Below are positions 49,006 to 58,793 of a DNA stretch of 64,000 nucleotides, piece after piece; position 1 is the first letter of the stretch; the number at the start of each line of letters is the position of its first letter. Made by a program: the position numbers and the translations under genes. Where the stretch lies: contig NZ_CP036498.1 in NCBI RefSeq assembly GCF_018279705.1, positions 4,233,001-4,297,000 on the forward strand, written 5' to 3'. The notes beneath the pieces are model-generated. The model did no database searches and had not been told where the DNA came from. It saw nothing but the letters and a program-made list of their open reading frames with translations. The DNA is from Tardiphaga alba. GTDB lineage: Bacteria > Pseudomonadota > Alphaproteobacteria > Rhizobiales > Xanthobacteraceae.

Positions 49006-50118
49006 ATGCAAAATCCATTTGCTGCGCGTGATACCGATCCCCCATCCAACCCATCGCTGAATCGCAGGCGCTTGCTGCAAACCGCAGGTGCCCTCGCCGC
49101 CTCGACCATCGTGGCGCCGACAGCTTTTGCGCGCGACTTCGGCCCGAATGCGGAGCCGCAGCGCTATCCAGATCCCGACATCGTCGTCATCGACGCCAAG
49201 CGCTTCAAGGCGAAGGTCGGCAACACCGTCATCAAGCGGCTCTATACCGGCTGCCTGTGGGCGGAAGGGCCGGCATGGAATGCGCAAGGCCAGTATCTGA
49301 TCTGGAGCGACATTCCCGCCAATCGCCAGCTGCGCTATCTCGACGATGACGGCCACATCTCCGAGCGCTTCCGCTATCCCTCGCAGGAGAGCAACGGCAA
49401 CTCGTTCGACACCGAGGGCCGCCAACTCTCCGCGCAGCGCACGCGCCTCGTCCGCTTCGAGCACAATGGCGGCACCACGACGCTGGCCGAAGCCGCGAAC
49501 GGCAAGCCGCTGAACGGGCCGAACGACATGGTGGTCAATCCCATCGACAAGGCGATCTGGTTCACCGATCCCGGTTACGGCGGCATCAACCTCTATGAAG
49601 GCGAACGCGCGGCGGCGGGCGTCACCCAGCCGAACCAGAAGGAAGCGGTGTATCGCATCGATCCGACCAATGGCCAGATCAGCAAGGTGGCCGACGATGC
49701 GTTCAAGCCGAATGGTCTCGCTTTCAGCCCGGACTACAAAAAACTCTATGTCTGCGACACCGGCATCACGCATTATCCGAATGCGAAGAACGTCGTCTGG
49801 CAATATGACGTGAACGGCGACAAGCTCACGAATGGCAAGCCGCTGATCGACATGACGCTGGACGGCAAGTCAGGCTTCCCCGACGGCCTGCGTGTCGATA
49901 CCGAAGGCAATATCTGGGTCGGTGCCGGCTGGGTGGGCGACGGCTATGACGGCGTGCAGATCTTTGCACCGGACGGGCAACGCATCGGACAGATCCGGCT
50001 GCCGGAGACCTGCGCGAATGTGTGTTTCGGCGGCAAGAAGCGGAACAGGCTGTTCATGACGGCAAGCCAGTCATTGTATGCGGTCTATGTGGAAACACAG
50101 GGCGCGCATTTCTGTTGA
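49006..50118 (+). CDS. SMP-30/gluconolactonase-family protein, Tat-exported
   Basis: A 370-residue six-bladed beta-propeller hydrolase. A twin-arginine signal (NRRRLLQTAGALAAS) marks periplasmic export. Metal-site residues are seen as Glu in LWAEGPAWN, Asn in NGPNDMVVN and Asp in GFPDGLRVD. The family opens sugar lactones. ATG 49006 has GGGAGG; an upstream in-frame ATG lacks a site. It stands alone between repeat and TPR gene; no sugar dehydrogenase partner is nearby. Confidence 0.88.
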   Translation: MQNPFAARDTDPPSNPSLNRRRLLQTAGALAASTIVAPTAFARDFGPNAEPQRYPDPDIVVIDAKRFKAKVGNTVIKRLYTGCLWAEGPAWNAQGQYLIWSDIPANRQLRYLDDDGHISERFRYPSQESNGNSFDTEGRQLSAQRTRLVRFEHNGGTTTLAEAANGKPLNGPNDMVVNPIDKAIWFTDPGYGGINLYEGERAAAGVTQPNQKEAVYRIDPTNGQISKVADDAFKPNGLAFSPDYKKLYVCDTGITHYPNAKNVVWQYDVNGDKLTNGKPLIDMTLDGKSGFPDGLRVDTEGNIWVGAGWVGDGYDGVQIFAPDGQRIGQIRLPETCANVCFGGKKRNRLFMTASQSLYAVYVETQGAHFC

Positions 50119-50129
50119 GATGTTCTTCT

Positions 50130-50307
50130 CCCTCCCCAAGCCGCGAAGCGGCGCCGTGGGGAGGGTGGCGCGGCGACGAGCGTAGCGAGGAGACGTGACG
50201 GGTTGGGAACACCACGTGACGTCGGAGCGTGGGATGCCCCACCCGTCTCGAACGCTTCGCGTTCGATCCACCCTCCCCACTGCGCGGCTTCGCCGCTTGG
50301 GGAGGGA
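50130..50307. repeat. Family E intergenic repeat
   Basis: CCCTCCCCAAGCCGCGAAGC at the left and GCCGCTTGGGGAGGGA at the right, with GTGGGGAGGGTGGCGC and CCACCCTCCCCACTGCGCG inside. It lies between the convergent SMP-30 and ppc genes. Confidence 0.88.
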
Positions 50308-50312
50308 AAGAG

Positions 50313-53105
50313 CTAGCCGCTATTCCTCAGCCCTGCCGAGATCCCGTTGATCGTGATCTGGATCCCGCGCAGCACCTGCTCGTCGCCGCCCTCGCCTTCC
50401 GCGCGGTGCTTCTGCAGCAGTTCGACCTGCACATGGTTCAAGGGGTCGAGATACGGGAAGCGGTTGCGGATCGAGCGTTCCAGCAGCGGATTGCCCTGCA
50501 GCAACCCGTCCTGCTCCATGACATCGAGCAGGGTTTCGATGGTCAGATGCCACTCCGCGCGGATACGGCCGAAGATCTTTTCACGCAACACCTCGTCAGC
50601 GACGAGTTCCGCATAGCGCGAAGCGATGGCGATGGAGCTCTTGGCCAGCACCATGTCCATATTCGACAGCAGCGTGCGGAAGAACGGCCATTCGCGGTGC
50701 ATCTCCTGCAGGAATGCCATGCCCTTGTCGGGATGCCTGTCGAGCCAGGCCTTGATGGCGCTGCCGAAGCCGTACCAGCCGGGCAGCATCAACCGGCACT
50801 GCGCCCATGAGAACACCCACGGGATGGCACGCAGATCCTCGATGGCCCGCGTCTTCTTGCGCGAAGCCGGACGGCTGCCGATATTCAGCGTCGAGATCTC
50901 GTTGATGACGGTGGATTCCCAGAAGTAGTCCACAAAACCATCGGTCTCGTAGACGAGGCCGCGATAGGCCTTGAAGGCCAGTTCGGAAATCTCCTCCATC
51001 GCTTCGAGATATTCGCTGCGCGGCGCCGAGTGCTTCGGCGCCAGCAGGCTCGCTTCCAGCGTGGCGGCTGCGAGAATCTCCAGGTTGTTGCGACCGACTT
51101 CGGCATTGGAATATTTGCTGAAGATGATCTCGCCCTGTTCGGTGATGCGGATCTGGCCGTCCACGGCGCCGCCGGGCTGCGCCAGGATCGCGTCATGGCT
51201 GGGACCACCGCCGCGGCCGACGGAGCCGCCACGGCCATGGAACAGGCGCAGGCGGATGTGATGGCGCTCGAACACATCGACCAGCTTGATCTCGGCCTTG
51301 TAAAGCTCCCAGCCCGAGGTGACGAAGCCGCCATCCTTATTGCTGTCGGAATAGCCGAGCATGACTTCCTGGACGCCACCGCGGCTATCGACGAGCTTGC
51401 GATAGTCATGCAGCGCGAACAGCCGGTCCATTATTTTGCCAGACGCCTGCAGGTCCTCGATGGTCTCGAACAGCGGCACGATATTGATACCGCTGCGGCC
51501 GGAGGAGTCGACGAGGCCGACTTCCTTGAGCAGCACCGCGACCTCCAGCATATCGGAAACGCCCTTGCACATGGAGATGATGCATTGAGGGATCGCCGCC
51601 GCGCCGAACTTGTTGTGCACCTCCGCCGCCATGCGGAACAGGGCGAGTTCGCCGAGCGTTTCTTCGCTGTATTTGACGAACAGCGACGACAGCGGTCGTG
51701 CGTTCTTTAGCTCCGCCGCGAGCAGCGCGATGCGCGCGTCCTCGTCCAGCGACAGATAGGATTTGCCGGGCATCGCTGCATCGATCAGCTCGGCGACGGT
51801 GCGCTCATGCACGGCCGAGTTCTGGCGGATGTCGAGGCTGGCGAGATGGAAGCCGAAGCAATCCACCGCGCTGCGCAGCGAGCGCAGCCGGCCGCGCGCG
51901 ATGACGCGGGAATTGTCGGCATGGAGCGAACGATCGAGCACATCGAGATCGGCCCTGAACTCGGTGGCCGAGCCATAAGGCGGCGCATCGCCCACCGCAG
52001 CGCGGCGGTTCGGGAGTTTCAATGCATGGGCCGTGGCCGCCATCCGCGCATAGATGCCGGAGATCGCCAGGCGATACGGTTCCCCGGCACGATGCGGCGA
52101 CGGATCGGGGGAGCGTTCGGCCAATGCACGCAGCTCGTCGGAGACCTCCGAGAGATGCGCGGCCATCGAGAGTTCGGCGCCGAGCGCATGGAGTTCGTCG
52201 AGATAGAAGCTGAAGGCGCGCCTCGCCTGCAGCATGACGGTCCCCTGCATCACATCCGCGGTGACGAACGGATTGCCGTCGCGGTCGCCGCCGATCCAGC
52301 TGCCCATGCGCAGGAACGCCGGCAATGCCTCCGGCCCGCCCTGTTCGGACAGAGCGTCTTCAAGCCGGCCATGCAGCCGCGGCACTTCGCGCAAAAATGT
52401 GTAGTCGTAGAAAGCGAGACCGTTGGTGACTTCATCCAGCACGGTGAGCTTGCTGCGGCGAAGCAGATTGGTCTGCCACAGCGTCACCACCGCGCGACGC
52501 AGCGCCTCATCCAGCGCCTCGTTTTCCTCCGGCGTGAGCTGCATGCGCTCGCGGCGATCCAGCAGAGCTGCGATCTCCATTTCGCGATCGATGGTGCTCT
52601 TGCGGCGGACTTCGGTGGGATGCGCGGTCAGCACCGGCGACACCAGCGCCTGGCTGAAGAACTTGCCGAGCATCTTGGCATCGATGCCGGCCTCCTGCGC
52701 GCGCGCCACGGCATGCGCCAGCGTGCCATTGGCGGAGGCGGCATCGGCGCGCTGGGCACGCATGCGGCGGATATTGTTCTGGTCCTCGGCGATATTGGCG
52801 AGGTGGGAGAAATAGCTGAAGGCGCGGACGATGCGCACGGTCTCGGCCGTCGACATGCCGTCGAGGATCGCTTCCAGTTCGCGACGGGCATCCTTGTCCT
52901 CATTGCGATGGAATCGCACCGATGTCTGGCGGATGTTCTCCACGAGATCGAAGACCGCGGCGCCTTCCTGATCCCGGACGGTATCGCCGAGAATACGGCC
53001 GAGCAGTCGGATGTCATCCTTCAGCTGGGCGTCAGCCTGCGGGTCGGCAATGGGCCCGCCATGCAGCGGGGCGGCTTCCTGATCGTTCGGCAAAGTCATG
53101 GACAC
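50313..53105 (-). CDS. ppc: Phosphoenolpyruvate carboxylase
   Basis: A 930-residue enzyme that carboxylates PEP to oxaloacetate (anaplerosis). The catalytic His lies in [13 protein letters not shown], a second signature is [14 protein letters not shown], and the Gly-rich loop [16 protein letters not shown] precedes the C-terminal allosteric part ending near [18 protein letters not shown] 53105 has GGAG seven bases upstream; ATG 53099 is the alternative but is badly spaced. Length is normal for the bacterial type. Confidence 0.96.
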   Translation of the reverse strand: MSMTLPNDQEAAPLHGGPIADPQADAQLKDDIRLLGRILGDTVRDQEGAAVFDLVENIRQTSVRFHRNEDKDARRELEAILDGMSTAETVRIVRAFSYFSHLANIAEDQNNIRRMRAQRADAASANGTLAHAVARAQEAGIDAKMLGKFFSQALVSPVLTAHPTEVRRKSTIDREMEIAALLDRRERMQLTPEENEALDEALRRAVVTLWQTNLLRRSKLTVLDEVTNGLAFYDYTFLREVPRLHGRLEDALSEQGGPEALPAFLRMGSWIGGDRDGNPFVTADVMQGTVMLQARRAFSFYLDELHALGAELSMAAHLSEVSDELRALAERSPDPSPHRAGEPYRLAISGIYARMAATAHALKLPNRRAAVGDAPPYGSATEFRADLDVLDRSLHADNSRVIARGRLRSLRSAVDCFGFHLASLDIRQNSAVHERTVAELIDAAMPGKSYLSLDEDARIALLAAELKNARPLSSLFVKYSEETLGELALFRMAAEVHNKFGAAAIPQCIISMCKGVSDMLEVAVLLKEVGLVDSSGRSGINIVPLFETIEDLQASGKIMDRLFALHDYRKLVDSRGGVQEVMLGYSDSNKDGGFVTSGWELYKAEIKLVDVFERHHIRLRLFHGRGGSVGRGGGPSHDAILAQPGGAVDGQIRITEQGEIIFSKYSNAEVGRNNLEILAAATLEASLLAPKHSAPRSEYLEAMEEISELAFKAYRGLVYETDGFVDYFWESTVINEISTLNIGSRPASRKKTRAIEDLRAIPWVFSWAQCRLMLPGWYGFGSAIKAWLDRHPDKGMAFLQEMHREWPFFRTLLSNMDMVLAKSSIAIASRYAELVADEVLREKIFGRIRAEWHLTIETLLDVMEQDGLLQGNPLLERSIRNRFPYLDPLNHVQVELLQKHRAEGEGGDEQVLRGIQITINGISAGLRNSG

Positions 53106-53182
53106 AAGTCAGCTCCGGGAAAAATGGCCGGGAGCGCATTTGGTCGCATGTCTTGCTGCAATGCAAGATGAAGTTGACATAT

Positions 53183-53270
53183 GTAGGGTGGGCAAAGGCG
53201 CGCTTGCGCCGTGCCCACCATCACTTGCTCGGAATATCAAGGTGGGCAAGCTGCGCTTTGCCCACCCTAC
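53183..53270. repeat. Family C intergenic palindromic repeat
   Basis: GTAGGGTGGGCAAAGGCGCG at the left and GCTTTGCCCACCCTAC at the right, with GTGCCCACC / GGTGGGCA inside. It ends four bases before the acyl-CoA synthetase stop. Confidence 0.9.
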
Positions 53271-53273
53271 GGA

Positions 53274-54815
53274 CTAAATCGTCCGCCCCACTTTCGCCCA
53301 ATAGGGATCGCGCAGACGGCGCTTGAAGATCTTGCCGGAATCCTCGCGCGGCAGATTGCTCTGGATCTCCATCGCCTTCGGCACCTTGTAGTCCGCCAGC
53401 GCTTTTTTGAGGTCGACACGCACCTTGGCGAGATCCAGCACCACGCCCGGCTGCGGCTCGATCACCGCCATCAGGCTCTCGCCGAATTCCGCGTCGGGGA
53501 TGCCGAACACTGCGCAATCATGCACGCCGGGGAGCGCATGCAACGCCGATTCGATCTCGGCCGGATAGATATTGACGCCGCCGGAGATCACCATGTCGCG
53601 CTTGCGGTCGCAGATGAAGACGTAGCCGTCGGCGTCGATGTAACCGACATCGCCCGAGGTGATGAAACCGTCGCGGTCGATCTCGGCGCGCTTCTCCGGC
53701 TTGTTGTGATAGGTGAAATCCGGATTGCCGGCGATGCGCGAATAGATTTCGCCGATCTCGCCCTGCGGCAGGATTTCGCCGTCATCGCCAAGGAAACGCA
53801 GTTCCGCACCGGGGGCGATCTTGCCGACGGTGCCGGGCTTCTTCAGCGCATCCTCGGAATTGGCGAAGGTGACCGCGCCGGATTCCGTCGAACCGTAGAA
53901 TTCGAAAATCACCGGGCCCCACCAGTCGATCATCGCGGTCTTCACATCGGCCGGGCAAGGGGCTGCGGCATGGATGATGTGGCGCAGCGAGGACATGTCG
54001 TATTTGTTGCGGACGTCCTCCGGCAGTTTCATCAGCCGGATGAACATGGTCGGCACCATGAAGATGGTGTCGATCTTCTCGTCCTGGATGATGCGCAAAA
54101 ATTCCTCGGCGTCGAAGCGCGGCATCATCACCAGCAGGCCGCCGAGCTTGCCGGCGCGCAACGCAAAGGCATTCGGCGCCGAGTGATAGAGCGGCCCCGG
54201 CAACAGCGCGCGCGAGGCTTCCTTGAGGCCATAGACGCGGACGCGCATGGCATCTGCGGATTTCTGCTGGTCAGGCGTCGGCGCAAAACGACGCACGCCC
54301 TTGGGATGGCCGGTGGTGCCCGATGTGTAGATCATGTTGTGCGGCGCCGGCACGGCCGGGCCGTCATAGGGCGGCTGCTCGTTGATCCAGCTTTCCATAT
54401 CGATGGCGCCATCGGGCGTGCCGAGGATGGCAGGATCGATCTTGTAATTCGCGACGATCTCCGGCGGCGTCGGGACGCTGATGCTGGTGATGCCGGCCGG
54501 GATCGCATCGCGCAATTGATGCAGCATGTCGGCATGGCTGATCAGGACGTGGCTGCCGGAGTCGCTGATCACATAGGTGATCTCTTCCGGCTTGAAATGC
54601 CAGTTCACCGGCACCGCATAGGCGCCGAGCCGCGCCACCGCATAGGCGGCTTCGAGAAACGCGATGTCGTTGCGCATCAGGATGCTGACGCTGTCGCCCT
54701 GCTTGACGCCGAGTTTTGTCAGGCCCGAAGCGATGCGGCTGGCACGGGCATTGATGTCGTCGAAGGAACGCAGACGGTCGCCGGAGATGACGCCGTGGCG
54801 GAGGGAGTTGGACAT
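53274..54815 (-). CDS. Acyl-CoA synthetase (ANL superfamily)
   Basis: A 513-residue adenylate-forming ligase. The phosphate loop is YTSGTTGHPKGVRR, motif A5 FEFYGSTESG, the hinge part RDGFITSGDVGYIDADG, and the C-terminal catalytic Lys is in LPREDSGKIFKRRLRD. It activates a carboxylic acid to its CoA thioester. The acid is unknown. It is downstream of the crotonase on the same strand with a family G repeat between. Confidence 0.92.
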   Translation of the reverse strand: MSNSLRHGVISGDRLRSFDDINARASRIASGLTKLGVKQGDSVSILMRNDIAFLEAAYAVARLGAYAVPVNWHFKPEEITYVISDSGSHVLISHADMLHQLRDAIPAGITSISVPTPPEIVANYKIDPAILGTPDGAIDMESWINEQPPYDGPAVPAPHNMIYTSGTTGHPKGVRRFAPTPDQQKSADAMRVRVYGLKEASRALLPGPLYHSAPNAFALRAGKLGGLLVMMPRFDAEEFLRIIQDEKIDTIFMVPTMFIRLMKLPEDVRNKYDMSSLRHIIHAAAPCPADVKTAMIDWWGPVIFEFYGSTESGAVTFANSEDALKKPGTVGKIAPGAELRFLGDDGEILPQGEIGEIYSRIAGNPDFTYHNKPEKRAEIDRDGFITSGDVGYIDADGYVFICDRKRDMVISGGVNIYPAEIESALHALPGVHDCAVFGIPDAEFGESLMAVIEPQPGVVLDLAKVRVDLKKALADYKVPKAMEIQSNLPREDSGKIFKRRLRDPYWAKVGRTI

Positions 54816-54852
54816 GGTGTTTCCGAGTTTGTTGTTCTTCTTAAAATCTCAG

Positions 54853-54960
54853 CCCCTCATGGTGAGGAGGCGCGTAGCGCCGTCTCGAACCATGAGTTGC
54901 CGGAGCTCCGCTGCTATCCTTCGAGACGCCCGCCTTTGGCGGGCTCCTCAGGATGAGGGC
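54853..54960. repeat. Family G intergenic palindromic repeat
   Basis: CCCCTCATGGTGAGGAGGCG at the left and GGCTCCTCAGGATGAGGG at the right, with TCGAACCATGAG and CATCCTTCGAGACG equivalents inside. Lies between the crotonase and acyl-CoA synthetase genes. Confidence 0.88.
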
Positions 54961-54974
54961 GGAGTGTAAGGTCG

Positions 54975-55784
54975 CTAGTCCACAAAATTCGGCGCGCGCT
55001 TTTCGATATTCGCGCGCACGGCTTCGGTCTGGTTCGGGGCGCCCATCAGCTTCATCTGCTCGACGGACTCCGCCAGCAGCGCCGGGCCGGGATCGACCGA
55101 GAGATTGTTGAGCATGCGCTTGGTGGCGCGGATCGCATCCGGGCTCTTACCGGCGATTTCGCGCGCGACTTCGAGCGCCGCGGCGCGGGGATCATCGACC
55201 ACGCGCGTGGCGAGGCCGTAGCTCAGCGCTTCCTGCGCCGTGAAAATCCGTCCGGTGTAGGTCAGCTCGCGCAGGATATCGTCGCGCACCAGCGAGGCCA
55301 GGATCGGCGTGCCCGCCATATCCGGCACCAGGCCCCATTTGATTTCCATGATCGACATCTTGGTGTCGGGCGCGACGTAACGCATGTCGGCGCCGAGTGC
55401 GACCTGGAAGCCACCGCCGAAAGCGACGCCATGCACGGCGGCGATCACCGGCACCGGCAATTGCCGCCAGCCCCACACCGCCTGCTGCGAATGATTGCAA
55501 AGCCCATGGGTGCGGAGCGAAAGGTCGCGCTTCTGGGCGCCGCCGATCCCGTCGCCGCCGCTCTCCTTCATGGCGGCGAATCGTCCCATGTCGAGGCCGG
55601 CGCAGAAGGCCCGCCCCTCGCCGGACAGCACCACCGCGCGCAGCCCCTTTTCACGGCTAAGCCTGTCGGCGGTATCCACCAGGGCCGCAAACATCGCGGC
55701 ATCCAGCGCATTCATCTTGTCCGCGCGGACCATCCGGACATCGGCGACGCCGCCCGTGATGGACACCTGGACGCGATCTTCCAT
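54975..55784 (-). CDS. Enoyl-CoA hydratase/isomerase-family protein (crotonase)
   Basis: A 269-residue crotonase. Oxyanion-hole parts are GRAFCAGLDMGRFA and HGVAFGGGFQVALGADMRYVA; MSIMEIKWGLVPDMAGTPIL holds Asp where many hydratases have a second Glu, suggesting an isomerase-like or specialised member. It sits between two acyl-CoA synthetases and an SDR, consistent with acyl-chain oxidation. AAGGAAA and CCTCCC-complement precede ATG 55784. It is divergent from the SDR with a palindrome between. Confidence 0.9.
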   Translation of the reverse strand: MEDRVQVSITGGVADVRMVRADKMNALDAAMFAALVDTADRLSREKGLRAVVLSGEGRAFCAGLDMGRFAAMKESGGDGIGGAQKRDLSLRTHGLCNHSQQAVWGWRQLPVPVIAAVHGVAFGGGFQVALGADMRYVAPDTKMSIMEIKWGLVPDMAGTPILASLVRDDILRELTYTGRIFTAQEALSYGLATRVVDDPRAAALEVAREIAGKSPDAIRATKRMLNNLSVDPGPALLAESVEQMKLMGAPNQTEAVRANIEKRAPNFVD

Positions 55785-55841
55785 GGGAGGTTTCCTTCCT
55801 AGACTTCTTTGCCGGCTTTACAGCGCCGCCTTTGTGAGGTT

Positions 55842-55857
55842 TTAGTCAACCAACTAA
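55842..55857. promoter_or_regulatory. Inverted repeat in crotonase/SDR divergent promoter
   Basis: TTAGTCAACCAACTAA (arms TTAGT / ACTAA around CAACCA) in the 110-bp gap between divergent crotonase and SDR genes. It is the right place and size for a TetR-type operator. No regulator gene is adjacent. Confidence 0.45.
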
Positions 55858-55894
55858 TTAAAACGTCCGCAACCACCAAAAGCAGGACCACCCC

Positions 55895-56765
55895 ATGTTC
55901 AATCAGCAGCTCCTCGCAGGCCGGAATATTCTCGTCACCGGCGGCGGTACCGGCCTCGGCAGATCCATGGCCGCCAAATTCCTGCAACTGGGCGCGGAGG
56001 TGCACATCTGCGGTCGCCGCAAGAGCGTGTGCGACGAGACTGCCACCGAGCTGATGGCGGAATTCGGCGGCAAGGTGACGAGCCATGGCGTCGACATCCG
56101 CGACAGCGCCGCGGTAGATGCGATGATCGAGGGCATCTGGGCCGACGGCCCCTCACCGACCTCATCAACAATGCCGCCGGCAATTTCATCTCGCGCTCGC
56201 AGGACCTGTCGCCACGCGGCTTCGATGCGGTGGCGAACATCGTCATGCACGGCACGTTCTACGTCACCCATGCCGTCGGCCGCCGCTGGATCGCCGGCAA
56301 GACGCGCGGCAACGTCGTATCGATCACCGTCACCTGGGTGCGCAATGGCAGCCCTATGTGGTGCCGTCCGCCATGAGCAAGTCGGCGATCCATGCCATGA
56401 CCATGTCGCTCGCCACCGAATGGGGCCGCTACGGCATCCGCCTCAACACCATTGCGCCCGGCGAGATCCCCACCGAAGGCATGAGCAAGCGCATCAAGCC
56501 CGGCGATGAAGCCGGCGCGCGGACCCGGGCGCTGAACCCGATGGGCCGCACCGGCACCATGGAAGAGCTGCAGAACCTCGCAGTGTTCCTGATCTCGGGC
56601 GGCTGCGACTGGATCAATGGCGAGACCATCGCCATGGACGGCGCGCAGGCCCTCGCGATGGGCGGCAATTTCTATCAGCTGCGCGACTGGAGCGATGCCG
56701 ACTGGGATGCCGCCAAGGAAAGCATCAAGGCGCAGAACGAGAAGGACAAGGCGAAGCGCGGGTAA
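55895..56765 (+). pseudogene. SDR (2,4-dienoyl-CoA reductase type) with two -1 frameshifts
   Basis: The reading frame is continuous only if two single bases are restored. Frame 1 (from ATG 55895) covers the Rossmann motif TGGGTGLG and breaks near 56150 in a CCCC run; frame 2 carries LINNAAGNFISRSQD and breaks near 56350 in a CCC run; frame 3 carries VVPSAMSKSAIHAMTMSLATEWGRYGIR and runs to 56765. The rebuilt protein is about 290 residues, close to normal. VVPSAMSK resembles the catalytic Lys region of dienoyl-CoA reductases. Both breaks lose one C in a C-run, so either the gene is dead or the sequence has two homopolymer errors. It may belong with the neighbouring acyl-CoA genes. Confidence 0.85.
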
Positions 56766-56793
56766 ACGCGCCACCTTTCACAACACACTCCGC

Positions 56794-56908
56794 CGTCATC
56801 CTGAGGTGCCGCCGCGCAGCGGCGGCCTCGAAGGACGGCCGCAAGCGCCGGCGCACCGCTCCGCATCCTTCGAGGCTCGCCGAAGTCGGCGAGCACCTCA
56901 GGATGACG
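56794..56908. repeat. Family G intergenic palindromic repeat
   Basis: CGTCATCCTGAGGTGCCGCC at the left and GCACCTCAGGATGACG at the right, with GGCCTCGAAGGA and TCCTTCGAGGCTC inside. It follows the broken SDR. Confidence 0.88.
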
Positions 56909-56993
56909 GCGGAGGAGTGAAGCTCCGCTTGCTCACCGCACCGCAACACCTTTCCCATCTTGTCAGCCTGCACGGACACCCTCACACTCCTCG

Positions 56994-57008
56994 CAACTAA
57001 AATAGTTG
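56994..57008. promoter_or_regulatory. Small perfect palindrome before acyl-CoA synthetase gene
   Basis: CAACTA-AAA-TAGTTG sits just before the GGAGGGAGG ribosome site of the next gene. It could be a repressor site over the promoter or leader. It shares ACTA/TAGT half-sites with the palindrome at 55842-55857, in the opposite arrangement. Confidence 0.4.
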
Positions 57009-57022
57009 GAGGGAGGGAAACC

Positions 57023-58600
57023 ATGTCCGTTGCGGAAGCCGCTACGCTCGCCGATGTCATTCGTGTGCAAGCCAAAACCCGCGGTGCATCCACTGCGCTC
57101 GTCTTCGAGGGGCGCGAGACCAGTTACGCAGCGCTCGATCGCCGCGCCAGCCAGGTCGCCAACGGCCTGATCGCGCTGGGCGTGAAGCCGGATGAGCGCA
57201 TCGCCTATCTCGGCAAGAACAGCGATCTCTTCATCGAACTGCTGCTCGGTGCCGTGAAGGCCAAGGTGGTCACCGCGCCGGTGAACTGGCGCCTGGCCGG
57301 GCCGGAGATTGGGTTCATCGTCGATGACGCCAAGGCTGCGGTGCTGTTCGTCGGGCCAGAATTCATCGATCTCGTCCGCAGCCTCAAGGATCAGCTTCCC
57401 CATGTCCGCGCCATCATGACCATGGAAGGCGGCGCGCCGGAGTGGCAGGATTTTGCCGCCTGGCGCGATGCGCAAAGCGACAGCGATCCGAACCTTGCGA
57501 CAACGAATAACGACGTCGCGATCCAGCTCTATACGTCGGGCACGACGGGCAAGCCGAAAGGCGCGATGCTGTCGCACCAGAATTTCCTGTCGCTGCTGCG
57601 CATCGGCGGCACCGATGAAAACCCGGACTGGAATGTCTGGACCGACACCGACGTGTCGCTGGTGGCGATGCCGGTGTTTCACATCGGCGGCGTCGGCTGG
57701 GCCGTGTTCGGCCTCTATCACGGCGCCAAGAGTGTGATCGCGCGCGAGTTCGATCCCAACAAGGTGCTCGACTTCTTCCGCGACTACGGCATCAGCAAAC
57801 TTTTCCTGGTGCCGGCGGCGATGCAGTTCATCGTGCGGCAGCCGCGGGCCCGCGAGATGGATTTCTCGCAGCTCAAATACATCATGTATGGCGCGTCGCC
57901 GATCCCTGCAGCGCTGCTGAAGGAATGCATCGCGGTGTTCGGCTGCGGCTTCGTGCAGATGTATGGCATGACCGAAACCACCGGCACCATCGTCGTGCTG
58001 GCGCCGGAGGATCATGTCGAGGGCCGCAACTGCATGCGCTCGGCCGGCAAGGCGCTACCGGGCATCGAGATCGCCATTCTCGATCCCGACGGCAAGCCGC
58101 TGCCCGTCGGCGATGTCGGCGAGATCGCGACGCGCTCGGCATCGAACATGGTGGGCTACTGGAATCTGCCGGACGCCACCGCGCGCACGCTGGACCGCAA
58201 CAACTGGCTGCGCACCGGCGATGCCGGCTATCTCGACGAGGACGGCTTCCTCTATATCCACGACCGCATCAAGGACATGATCATCTCCGGCGGCGAGAAC
58301 ATCTATCCGGCCGAAGTGGAGAGCGCGATCTGCGATCATCCCGACGTGGCCGAGGTTGCCGTGGTCGGCGTGCCCGATGACACCTGGGGCGAAGCGGTGA
58401 AAGCCGTGGTGGCGCTGAAGCCCGGCAAGGAGGCCAGCGCCGTCGATATCATCGCCTTCACGCGCCAGCGCATCGCTGCGTTCAAGACGCCGAAGACGGT
58501 GGATTTCATCCAGGCCCTGCCACGCAATGCATCCGGCAAGATCCTGCGACGGCAGCTGCGCGATCCCTATTGGGAAGGAAAAGAGCGGCAGGTGAATTAA
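57023..58600 (+). CDS. Long-chain-type acyl-CoA synthetase (ANL superfamily)
   Basis: A 525-residue adenylate-forming ligase. Phosphate loop YTSGTTGKPKGAMLSHQN, A5 motif MYGMTETTGTIV, hinge LRTGDAGYLDEDGFLYIHDRIKDMIISGGENIYPAEVE, C-terminal catalytic Lys in LPRNASGKILRRQLRD. It activates fatty or related acids. ATG 57023 is fixed by GGAGGGA; an upstream in-frame extension reads through a repeat. It is a different subfamily from the enzyme at 53.3 kb. Confidence 0.93.
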   Translation: MSVAEAATLADVIRVQAKTRGASTALVFEGRETSYAALDRRASQVANGLIALGVKPDERIAYLGKNSDLFIELLLGAVKAKVVTAPVNWRLAGPEIGFIVDDAKAAVLFVGPEFIDLVRSLKDQLPHVRAIMTMEGGAPEWQDFAAWRDAQSDSDPNLATTNNDVAIQLYTSGTTGKPKGAMLSHQNFLSLLRIGGTDENPDWNVWTDTDVSLVAMPVFHIGGVGWAVFGLYHGAKSVIAREFDPNKVLDFFRDYGISKLFLVPAAMQFIVRQPRAREMDFSQLKYIMYGASPIPAALLKECIAVFGCGFVQMYGMTETTGTIVVLAPEDHVEGRNCMRSAGKALPGIEIAILDPDGKPLPVGDVGEIATRSASNMVGYWNLPDATARTLDRNNWLRTGDAGYLDEDGFLYIHDRIKDMIISGGENIYPAEVESAICDHPDVAEVAVVGVPDDTWGEAVKAVVALKPGKEASAVDIIAFTRQRIAAFKTPKTVDFIQALPRNASGKILRRQLRDPYWEGKERQVN

Positions 58601-58617
58601 GAACTGTCACTCTCCCC

Positions 58618-58712
58618 CGTCATTGCGAGGAGCGAAGCGACGAAGCAATCCAGAAGGTGGCAAGCGCCGTAAGAACTGGATTGCTTCTTCGCAAGGGCTC
58701 CTCGCAATGACG
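58618..58712. repeat. Family B intergenic palindromic repeat
   Basis: CGTCATTGCGAGGAGCGAAG ... GGCTCCTCGCAATGACG, with CAATCCAGAAG and CTGGATTGCTTC inside. It lies after the acyl-CoA synthetase gene, next to the phasin terminator. Confidence 0.9.
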
Positions 58713-58737
58713 GCTGAGGAGATGGCGCGTTACACAC

Positions 58738-58764
58738 AAAAAAGGCCCGCTTGCGCGGGCCCTT
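58738..58764 (-). terminator. Rho-independent terminator of the phasin gene
   Basis: On the minus strand a 7-bp GC stem (GGCCCGC/GCGGGCC, four-base loop) is followed by six T, about 30 bases after the phasin stop. Confidence 0.88.
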
Positions 58765-58793
58765 AAAACTCTGATCACTCGATCGCAGAAAGC

